Positions 43,301-55,300 of a DNA stretch of 64,000 bases are shown in pieces (the first letter of the stretch is position 1; each line of letters starts with the position of its first letter). A program made the position numbers and the translations under genes. The DNA is from Lanius collurio. Lineage: Eukaryota > Chordata > Aves > Passeriformes > Laniidae. The notes beneath the pieces were generated by a model. That model worked only from the letters and a program-made list of their open reading frames with translations. It was not told the DNA's origin and did not search any database. The stretch is from positions 9,142,235-9,206,234 of the forward strand of contig JACBWW010000008.1 of assembly GCA_020086605.1 (NCBI GenBank), in the 5' to 3' direction.

Positions 43301-46300
43301 TGTAAAACTCTACCTTAAGGTACCTAAGTAGTTTTCAAATCTTCTTTTTATAGACAATAATTGTACAGACCAGAAGAGCCAAGTCATATCTTACAGACAA
43401 ATAAAAACCTATGTCTAGACTATACGAAAAATCACTCATCAAGTTAACTGCAGCCATAATTTCATCTAATGAAAATCACTGGAGGGCTAAAAACTAGAAA
43501 CAGACATGTCTACAGACCTACCTACAATTAAGCTAAGAAACACCAAAAAGTGACAAGTTGTGCACTAGGAAATACAGGAAGTAGTACTGCTGCTTTGCTC
43601 AGTTAACACCCTTAATGACCTAGAGCATCTTTGAAGCAGATTTGATTCATCTGAAAGTATAATGCAGTGCTCTGAAATACCAAAATTAGTACTAGCTACA
43701 TTTTACTTCAAATCACAGTGGGAGAAAAACATGCATGACTAAAAAACTTTCACGCTTTTCCACACTATTTTAGCAGCAAAAAAGTTTTTCAGGAACAGGT
43801 GCTACTTTCAACATCAGTTGATGTTTCATGAATCTTTGCAAACAGAACTATATCCATGAGTTTATGGGCAGTATCAGCACAACAAGAAAAATGGGACAAG
43901 AAGACAAAAGAAATAAATGGAGCACTTCTCCTGTTTCTCACTAATATAGTTTTCTGTAACAATCAATCTCAGGATAGATGAAAGTGGAATCCACATTTCT
44001 TTCCCCATCCCCTCTGCTTTTTCAAAACAACTCTAAAGAACAGGGGACACTTATAAACAGAAGCTGGCAGTCAAGAAATGAACCAGCTCTTCTTCCATTA
44101 AGTTAAAATCTGTGCAAAAAATTAATTCTCTTTACTGCTGATAACTACTGTACCCACAGCTGTGATCTGTAAACAGGAGTATTCATAGTTTGATTCAAAG
44201 TAATTGAAGCTGACACAGCTGTCTGGTCAACAACTAAAGGAAAGAACCTTGTTCAGCTGCCTGTTTTCAAACCAGTTCAACACAAAGCACAAAAAACCAT
44301 ACTGAAAATTTTCATGCTGTAACTATTAAAGAAATCCAAGTCTTAAAGCGGAAATCTCCAGTAACTGTGATTGTCCAAGTGACTACCAACACCACCTCAT
44401 ATGCCTGGGCCTTTAGGCTTAGCATTCCATACCGAGAAGAAAGCTGCTTAAGTAACCTTTTCTGTACCACCATGTCATATGTTCCTACACTTCTAACAAC
44501 TCCTTCAACAAAGGGCATAGAAGTGTTCTTGCAGCCCTATTAAAATCCAGATTTGGGGGCTTTTCACACCACAAGCATTTTCCCTCTTAATAAGCTTAAA
44601 GCATTATTCTTATATTCAAAGTACAAATAAACCCAAAACAGATACAAATACTGACACTGCAAAAACACACTGGAGGGGATATCCACATTGCTGGAGTTGC
44701 TAATGATTCTGGATCACTACTCCTGGCCACCTTTAAGATTTAACCCCTACCAAGTGATGTTTTTTGGTTGCAAAATGGTTAAAAGGTTCAGCAGCAAATC
44801 TGCAAAACAGACCAATTCTGAAAAAATTAATAAATTGGATGCTACTGGAGATACATAACTTATCCTCCATTTTTCTGTTCTAACTGTTGTGGAAGAGGTT
44901 ACAGTGTGGTTCCTAGAATACTATGGGGTATGACAAAATCTTCTGAAAGCTAATGCGCTGGAGAGAAAATTACAACTTTGCTCCTAGTAGACCATATGTA
45001 TGTAAGAAACACACAGATGAGAGATTTGCTTTCCTATCTTTTGTTCCTGTTCTCTCAGGAGAGGTCCTGTGCAGGGTGACATGAAAACATTTTTAGGTAC
45101 TGCAGTTTAAAGTTAATCCAATAAAGACGTAAATCTGAACACCCTGATTTATCTACAATAACTAGCTAAACAGTGTTAACAATTAAAAAGACGTCCTGCG
45201 TCTAGTCTTTGCAATCTATTCTTCAGTTATGACTGCAGAATAAGTTACATTATTGATCCACAAGTAAATTCTCTCTATTAGCATGAGAGGTAAAAAACCC
45301 TCAACTTTAAAAATCCAGGGAAAAAATGGAATCTGTCCAGAAACAGTTGTATTTAACACACACAGAAACAAAGACACAACAAGGCTAGGCCTTGCGTAAC
45401 AAGTTGCCTTCCCTAATAGCATACACACACCACCATGCACAGACTACCTATTCCTGCACAACAGTAAGACAAGTCTCCCCTCTGTAGGAACTCAAAACCC
45501 ACTTGGACACACTCCTAATAATCTGTTAGAAGTGGCCCTGGCCTTGGTGGGCATGGGTTGGACCTCCAGAGGTCCCTTCCAATCCTAAAGAGTCTGTCAT
45601 TTGGTGAAGTCAGCTTTAACGAACATGAACTAAATTGTCAGCCAAATAAACTGATGATTGAAAAGTTGTCTAATTTACAGAATTTATAAAAAATTAAGAC
45701 TATTAGATGGATATGAAAGTGGTTGGGTGGTGGAATCCAGAGGGTAGTGGTCAATAGCTCAGAGTCCAAATGGACATCAGTGACAAGTGGCGTCCCTCAG
45801 GGTCCATACTTAGACAGGATTTATTTAATTAATCTTCATTAATGATGCGGATAATGGGATTGAATGCACTCTCAGAAAATTTACAGATGACATCGAGCTG
45901 AGTGGTGCAGTTGACACACTTGAAGGTTGGGATGCCATCCAGATGGATCTGAACAGGCTGGAGAAGTGGGTCCATGGGACTCTCATAAGGTTTAACAAGA
46001 CCAAGTGCAAGGTGCTGCACCTGCATTGAGGCAACCTCAGCACAGGCTGAGGATGGACAGATGGACAGATCAGAGCAGCCCTGCCCAGAAGGACGTGGGG
46101 GTGCTGGTGGGTGAGAGGCTGGACATGACCCAGCCATGGGCACTCACAGCCCAGAGAGCCAAACGTGTCCTGGGCTGCATCCAAAGCAGCGCGGGCAGTG
46201 GGGCCAGGGAGGGCATTCTGCCCCTCTGCTCTGCTGAGACCCCACCTGCAGTGCTGCATCCAGCTCTGGGGTCCCAGCACAGGAAGGACATGGATCTGGT

Positions 46301-49300
46301 GGAGCCAGTCCAGAGGAGGCCAGAAACATGATCAGAGGGATGGAGATGAAGCACCTCCCCTATGAGGAAATTGAGATTTTTCAGCCTGGAGAAGAGAAGG
46401 CTTAAGAGTCATCTAATTGAGGTCTTCCAGTTCCCAAAGGGAGCCTACAAGAAAGATGGAGAGGAATATTTTACAAGAGTATGTAGTAACAGAGCAAGAG
46501 GCAATGGCTTCAACTCTGCAAGAGAACAGGTTCAGATTAAGTATTAGGAAGAAATTTTTTTCTGTGAGGGTGGTGAGGCACTGGAACAGGCTGCCCGGAG
46601 AGAAGCTGTTAAATCCCCATTCCTGAAGTGTTCAGGGCCAGGTTGGATGGGGCTCTGAGCAATCTGGTCTATGAAAAGTGGGGGGCATGTGGAACAAGAT
46701 CTTTACAATCCATTCCAACCAAAATCATTCTATGATTCCATGATCTGCCAAAGTGACTGTGGTTTGTTTCTTCCCCTCTGTTTTTATCATTTATAGTTTT
46801 TGCAGGAATATTTTATGACACCAGATTATTCTATGACTAGTGAGGTCACACTTCAGTCTCAAAGCACAGTAACAGACATAAGATTACTACAAGCACACTT
46901 CACATGAGGCAAGTTGTAATGTCTGGCAACATGATAGGAAAAGAGGTCCTGTTTAAAGCATGAGCAAGAAGTATGTTCCTAAGCATGAGCAACTGCGTAA
47001 ATTTAGACCAAGTTGATACACTGCAACAGCATCTGCTTCTATAAACAAAGCAGAGCAACACAGAAACTCAACCAGTAGAATCAATCACATACTTTCTGAT
47101 TTGCAAGAACTGATGTGTGAATCTGCAAGTATACCAATGTCTAGCACTACTGCATCACTGACAATTGAAATCACTGGAGTAACAAAGCTGGAAAACAGCA
47201 TTTAAAGAAATCCATTTCACACAGGAGAGTACAACTACATGATGGTTTTTTTCTTGACTTACAATAAACAATTTTATCCCATTTTCCTACATAAAAGGTA
47301 CTAAGAAGATTCCCTAAAAATATGTTTGCGTGGACAGTGCATTAAAAGAAAAGAAACAAACATTACATGTTTAATAAGCATTTACTGTCATTTGTCATTC
47401 ACAAGTTTATGTATGCAGACAAGAAACAAAAGTAATCACACAAGTACCAGATATATTCAATCTCCTTCAACTCAGCTGTGATTTCTTAATTGGTGATTAA
47501 AACATGTACTAAAGCAAATATAACTGAATAGGCAATTTCATTTATGAAATTTTACTAGCTCTTCTGATCCTACTGCAGTAGGAAAAAATATGCATTTGTT
47601 TCCTTAGCAGTAGATTTCACTTTCTGTTTCAATTCCTCTTAAAGATTGGCATACTTCAAAAGCCTTTAAGGCTTCATTAACATATTCTGAATGAAATGAC
47701 ACTAAAGAGCAACTAGCTTTATTGCATCTAACACTGTTACTATTCTAAATTAAGTGTAACTAAGTAAGTTAATAAACAGATCACATCTCTCAAATGTATT
47801 TTCATCATCATATGTTAGAGACACTATCAATTTCAAAATACTCCTAGGGAAGGCTGTTATAAATACTTAAATGTAACACAGCACTGTGTTTACACTACTC
47901 CTCAGGAGCAGCTGCAGCAATGCAATACTGGAATTGAAACCTACCTACTGTTACAACTGTCTTGAAACACCAAGCCACAAATTACCTTAAAAGCATGTAG
48001 AAGCTACACTTACATGAACATGAATAATCATGCAGAGTGTGGTATGATACTGCATTACCTGCGGAAAATAAATTTGCCTGACAAGTAATTTACCAATTAC
48101 TATCCCATTACCTCTAAGTCCCAGCAGAAGGACAGTTCATTATGGCTTTTACAGCATGTACCAAGACCTCCCAATAAAGCATGAAATAATTCTTATAAGA
48201 ACACATTATCTACTGTTTTTATCTTAATGTGTGATCCAGAAGCAGGGTGACCTTAGTCCAGCCATTCCACTTCACAATCCAGATCTTTAATCACTTATGA
48301 AAGTGTGCCTTTAAACATCTTCTGAGGTTTTATTTTCCAAGAAATGTGCCTGTATCTAGTAACACAGATGAAATAAACTACAATGAATGCAGACAAACTC
48401 TTTAATTAACAAAGTATAATGAAAAGTTTAGTGACATAAATCTTATTCTGCACAGGCATTACATGCACACTGCAAGTTTAACAGGAAATGCATAAGGGTA
48501 TAGAGCTTCAAGCTCAAGTTCAGTAAAAAAACCTTGGACAAGAGTTACCCAGAGGGCATGAGTCTGAAGAAATCAAGAACCTGTAACTTCCAGCTGAGTA
48601 CATACTAAAAGCAAGCAAAGTGGACATCCAGAACTTCTGGTATCTTCCATTTTAAAACTCATGTACAAACCTTTTTCTGCCTGTAGAATTAATTCCACAG
48701 AAGCATTCAGATATATCTCTAACTAGCATCTAGTAACTGAAAACTCATAATCAGCTTTTCAGCATGTAACACTGAGTTTTGGGCAATGGGACAGGCTCAG
48801 GCCAAAAAAGTTTCAATAACCTTTACTACCCAACCTTTACTGGGCCCTTAAGAGACTTCAGCCATTCTCAGAGCACGCTCCATTTGCTTACATTTGCAAA
48901 GCTGAAAGCAAACCTGACCAGTATTTTTAATTTCCCATGGAAAAACTGTAACACGGATTATCTTGTATCAGAAAAAATGCTTAAGGACTCTGGTATCTTA
49001 AAATTCATGTATTAACAACATTCAGAGTAGTAGGCACATGGTCAGGTTTTTACAGTTACTGTACAGTGACACTGTTTCACATGGAAGTACAGTTGTCTCA
49101 GCTGCAACAGAGACAAAAGCTAAATAAAGGGGGAATCTAGTAGCCAACCACTTAAGAAAGTCAGTGTCTTTATAGATTTAGGCTGTCTTCAAGTACTTGC
49201 AACTCCAAAAGATCCACTCAAGCAACTGTAGTTTTAACAATACTTGTTACAGGTTCCATGCAGTCTGCTGTCAAAAAACAGATTGCCCGGTGATCATTCT

Positions 49301-52300
49301 ACTAAAACATCCCAAGTTCCTCTGTCACATGGGGCAGTTTTGATGCCATCAGTGATGTTTTTTTAGACATGTATCAATAACTGTTGAATGTCCAAGATAT
49401 TTCCAGCCCTTAACCATGAAACTCCTCAAAAAATCCGTTATATTAAGAGGATAAGAAGGTAAATAACTTTAAGCAGAGACTGCACATCTGCAAGATTTAC
49501 AGGCTCCTTCTCGCATGTCTACAGCAGACCAGTTCTGAAGTGTGGGCTTTACTATACTCTCTCCACATTTAACTGAAGTTTTTATGTACATACTCTGCAG
49601 TCATAAAAACACTCTGTTCATACTGCTTTTTCTCTGGTACTCCTGAAAGTTGTCAACTAACTCTCCCCTCCTTATTGCTTCTGGCATTTTCAGCAGAGAT
49701 CCTGCAATATAATAATACAAACCAAAAAGCAACACCTATCAGTGTCATACAAAAACTAACTACAATACAGATTTACTTTCCTAAATAGGAAATAACTTTG
49801 ATCTTGTCTGAAAACAAATACCAAAGAAATGTTGAGTCACCATCAGAAATAAAAAAGAAACCCGAGGTTAGCCTTACCAGTGCTTTTTGTCCTGATTTGG
49901 ATTTCATGGCTTGCTGCTAAAAATAAACAGATGCAAATGACAGACCATTCCCTCATTTCAAGAAGGAGAATTATTCACTCATCAATTAAAAAGAAGAAAA
50001 AAAAAAGACAGCCATTGCTCCGCCTTTGCTCTCTCTTTAGAGAAACACATGAGTAGGTGAATTATCTGGACAACCAAATTCTCTGACAGGCTCTAGATCC
50101 ATATTCTAGATCCAAAACAGAATACAGACAGACCACAACATTTCATAACACAGTAACCAAAGAAGTTATTAGTGTCTGGAGAATATAGTCCAAATTAGAC
50201 TCAGTTCTGTCAATTTCTTGCCACAAGATTCACATGTCAAAGCAGACTACAAGAACATTTGAAGACAGGATGCCACCAAAAATCTCATCAACAAGGTAAC
50301 ACAAACTAGTCTTTCTATCAGAGAATATGCTCCCTTTTGACTGCTTATATGTGTTACATAGAGCAGCTAACAACGTGCTCTGGACTCAAGGAAAAAGGCA
50401 GTCATAACACTGAATAGTATCAAATGATTTACTGTCAATAAACCATATTTTAAGTAAGAATCATAGTCTCACAGAGATTCCCATAGTCTCAATCTAAAAC
50501 ATACAGCAAAAAGAATTCCTAGGTAAGGAAGAATATGGAAATTTCCATATTCTAAAAAAAGCTTTTCTACTACTTCAGTTACAACCAAAGAGTTTGATCG
50601 CCACAGTGTGAAAGTCTGGAATGCTATAAAAAGCCACACAAGATAGGAAGAAATTACACAATCTTGTTGCTGACATGGTCTGCAATTACACATCAATCTC
50701 AGTATAAACATCACAATAAATGTACATTAGTCATCTTTGTACTCAATCAACAAGACTAGCTTTCTCTGGGAAGACATTGATACTTTTCTTGAAGTTCTGT
50801 ACCTAAAATTAAGCACAAACGCCTACATTCGCCAATAAACAAGAGGGTTTTACGCCTTTTCTACAAAACTATTTGCAGGGTGTGTAGGTGGCACCAACAC
50901 ATTTTACCTTTTGGTCTGAAATAAATACAATCCAAAATAGATTTCAGTGTACAAGATTAGTACACAAAAACAACTGAAAGTCAAGAGCTGCAAGAAAAAT
51001 CTTATTGACTTTATCAGAAGATCATGGTGAAGGCATCTATGCTCAGTATCAATTAATGACTTCACGGAGCTCAAGTCTGCACCTCTTCCAAGTTAAACTT
51101 TTTAAAACGCAGTTCATGCTTTGAAGATTATTTATTCCTTTATTCCTGAGATACAGAAAAAACCTGTTAATTTAGATATGGTAGTTTACTCTTGGATGCA
51201 ACTCTAAATCTCATTAAAGAAACATTTGTTCATTAACTTCTAGCTGGAAGATAAAGTTAGAGCAGCAAGGTTTCTTTTCTTTTGCCATACTAAGCAACTT
51301 TCTAATTAAGTAAATAAAAGTTCATGGTGTCTTCTGGATACTCTTTGGGATTATTTGATTCTTTCATTGAAAAAAAGAAAAAAAGCAAGCACGTCAAAAT
51401 ATAAAGCTGCACAGAGATCCTCAGCAGCATGGAAGGAGTCATCCATCTCTGTGCTGATTAGATGAGAAGGGTCAAGTACCTCCCGTATGATGGTATGGGT
51501 TTCTATAGCAAAGGCAACTGAAGTTCAGCAACAGTGGTGGCAGCGAGAGCAAATGGCTATCTGCAGCTTGTGAGGACACCTGTAATGAAGAACTGGATAT
51601 TACCTCAAGCTTCCATAATCACCAACAAAAATCTCAAAATCACATCAAAAAAACCGCAACAACCACTACATTTTTACATAATTTTACAGCTAAATAATTA
51701 GGAGATTTAATTAACAGCTTCTAAAGAAGAGAATCCTCTCATAACTTCCATCTGTATTATTGATATCAACATTTGATCACATTTCATCGTGGAAAATCCT
51801 GATCTAGTTGTATAGGCCTTGCAGGAGGTGTGTTCTGCATCTAAGGCTTTGTGGAGTTCTTTATAATATAAAAACACACTAATTTTCTAAGAGTTTCCAG
51901 ATAAATTTTAAAAAGTACATGTACTAAACTATTCAAAATAAATTAGTTGAATGTGTGACTCTCAAGTGACAATGTGACTCTTGGGGATGTCCTGTGCAGG
52001 ACTAAGAGTTGGATTTGATGAACCCTGTGGGTCCCTTCCAATTCAGCATATTCTGTGATCCTGGAAGTAAATATACGTGCCATAAAATACAGCCTTAAAG
52101 TTGGCTGCAATTTCTTAGAGGTTACATAATGCTCTTCCAGGTTCCTAATGCTTAAGTAATACATACAAAACTGCATAAAGTATTCTGTTTTCACCTATGC
52201 TTCTTTGCTTTGCCTTTAGTTTGTTTAGGTGCTTTAAATAATAAAGACAATCATACCCAAGAATGGTAAATTGCAATAGTAGCTTTACAGCAACAATTTT

Positions 52301-55300
52301 ACAAGAAGATGGTTTCAGTAAACTTCTGCAATCATGTAATAAAAATTCATTCACAGGCCTACCGAACTTACTATCAGTTAAGTTTTGAGTATAACATGAA
52401 TTCACTATGTTGGGAATTTTGGCATGCAGTCTGATCATATGTGACCTATAAAACTGCAGGTGACTCTCCTCACGCCTACAGAGATACTGTTACCAGTTTT
52501 GTCAAAGAATGACTATTACTTCTCTTCTATGATTTCTTCAAACTGCTTCTCTAAAATAAAAAACTTAGCTGCTCCAGCTGAAGATTTCTCATCCCAGATT
52601 TCTGCCTGAAGCAGATGGGGTTTGGACAGCTTCAGCTGAAAATGTTTACAATTTTCCAAGCAAAATAAAGCCAGGAAGAGTCTGTGCTAAGAAACTCAAT
52701 TGTTCTATGAATAGGCTTAGCACTCCCATTCTTGAGGGAAAGATTTCACAAGTATTGCTTTCCTAGCCTTTGGGAAATTCACCCGAGTTGTAAATATTAT
52801 GAAGGACTTAAACATGCAATTTACAAACCTGAAGTTTGGAAGCCTAAACTCACATGAGATTTCACCCACTACTCATGTGCCAGGCCAGGTAACCCAGAAG
52901 CTAGAGGTCTCGTATAATAAAGGCATACCCTACTGACAGATTTTTAACTGTGTGTTTTATTGAAGCTACTTTACCACAAGTATGTTCTCATGCAAAGCTA
53001 AAGTTCCTCCACTCCTCTTACCCCTCTATTGTTTCAGTCAAATTTTACAGAAACACAACTCTAAATATTTGGACACAACAGAATGGGTCTGACAAACTAG
53101 ACTTTAAATATTCAACTTGCACAGCTAAGTAACACAACACATACTACCACACTTGTTTGCGCACAAAAGCAGAGCTGAATTTCTTCTAGTGAAGTAGGCC
53201 TGATTTGCAGCAACTTTCACCTCAAGTAAATAACTAGCTTCAATACTCTTACCTCCTCCTGTTGCTGACTTCAGTCTCCCATGAAACAGATTAGGAATGG
53301 TTTCCTCACCAACAAGGTTAGTGACTTCAAAAGTCGTTTCAGTCACTGCCTCCTATATATATTGGCAAAAAAACCTTTGGGCTCCAATGTCTTTTTTTCT
53401 CCTACTTTGGTAAGAACTATGGAAAAGATACTGAGATAATGAGGTTTTTTAACAGTAGACATTTACAAATTTTCACCAAATTCAAATTTGAACAGAGTAG
53501 GAGGATGGGATGATGACAACAAAAGACATTAGTTGTTATCTTCCACAAACTGTAGATGTTGCTGAAATACAACAGTGTGCATATTTAGTTATATGAAAAA
53601 CAGAAGTAGGTATTAATACTCTTACAGTCTTACAGAAAACCTTAAGCTCTCTGGTATGTTTTCAAATTTAAATTTCCATGTATTTTTATTGCTCTATTTT
53701 TCCAGCATTGTAACTGAAAGCTGGAAATGCCACAACATCTGCAACTTGGTCAGAAAATCTGCCCTGTTAGGTCAAAATGCCAAGATACCTCCTTCACTTC
53801 CATGAATAAACCGAGAACTTCTGTCAAGAACGGCTTCACAGGCTTTCCAATGAGGAGACAGAATATGCTGCTGGAAGTCAGATTGCTGTCTTGCGTTTCC
53901 TAATTTCTCTAAGAATGAGTTTACTCAGAGTTAACAGTAACACAGAAAAATATCAGATGTAAATAGTCTGAGGTGGAGCAAGGTTTTATTCCAGCATAAG
54001 GAAATATTTGTGGCCCTCTAGGAAAATCCTTCCAGGCAATGATCCACCATCTTCAAGAGGGAAAGCAAGAGAAATCACTGCAGGCTTCTGTGTTCTGTAG
54101 ACTTCTCCAGCTAACTGCAAAGTAAGCTATTGCACCACAGTCAAGAACTATGCATAGATTACTGTTCTCTTTCCTCTGAAAGTGCCGCCCCAACCTAGAA
54201 TATGGCTTGACTTCTGTGGCTGGTAGACAGTCATTCAGCTCTGCAGAAATGTGGAACCTCAGAGAGCACAGGATGTCCTGCACATGTTATAGAGTAATAC
54301 TACCTTGGTCAATCTTCAGTGACACGTGTGAATGAATGGTAAATCCTTCTGGCAGTAAAAGAACAGACACCAACCTACTCAACAGAGTAGTGCTATTCCT
54401 AGTGTTTACAAAAAAACCCCCCAAAACAACAGTAATACAAAGTACTGCATTAATGACAACACTACGTCTTCTCCAGTAGTTCTAGGTTATTTTAACCCTT
54501 AAAAACAGACATGTGAAGTACTGCCGACTTAAGTTCTTGCATTTGTCTTTGAAGATCAGACAACAGTAAATTACAGTACAGCATTAACCAGACAGTACAC
54601 ATTAACCGGACAGAGATATTCCTAAAAAACTGAAAAATAATGGCTCTAGCTCAAAATCTTAGTTGAAATTGTTCTCTACTGCAAGCTAAGAACATGATGC
54701 TATTGCAATTCAGCCCATGAACAGTGACCCACTACATCCTTATAACCTCACACACCTCCCATGTTTAGGAGGACATAGCCAGGCTTCCCACCCCTTGCAA
54801 GATCCAAGGATTTCTGGAAGTTCCCAGAGAGACTACAGTAAGCAGTACTCAGTAACAGAATCATGGTTCAACTAACAAAATGTACAGATTTAACCACACT
54901 AACCAGATAAAATAAGAAAAGGATTTCACCTAGGTAGTATTTTCTACAACACATACAGCAGTATTCAGGGGTTTCATAAGTATTCACCTCTGTATACTGC
55001 CTTCTGTTCATCTCACATTTAATGAACTGCCCTTTTTTATTCTTAATATTAAAAAAAATATTAATTTATTTTATCACAGCCCTAAGAGAATTCAAGTTAT
55101 TTCATTTCATGTTCTCAACATCCAGTTTTACTTGTGCAAGAGCAACCCTTCTTACCTGTTTTCTTATGAGCACCATGGAAACAGAAAAGCAACCCATAAT
55201 CAAGAAACTTTAGAATTATTTATGATAATTACAACAAAATTAACATTTACGGGGAGTGAAACTATAAAACAGAATTCCCTAACTCTTCACTGAACATGAT

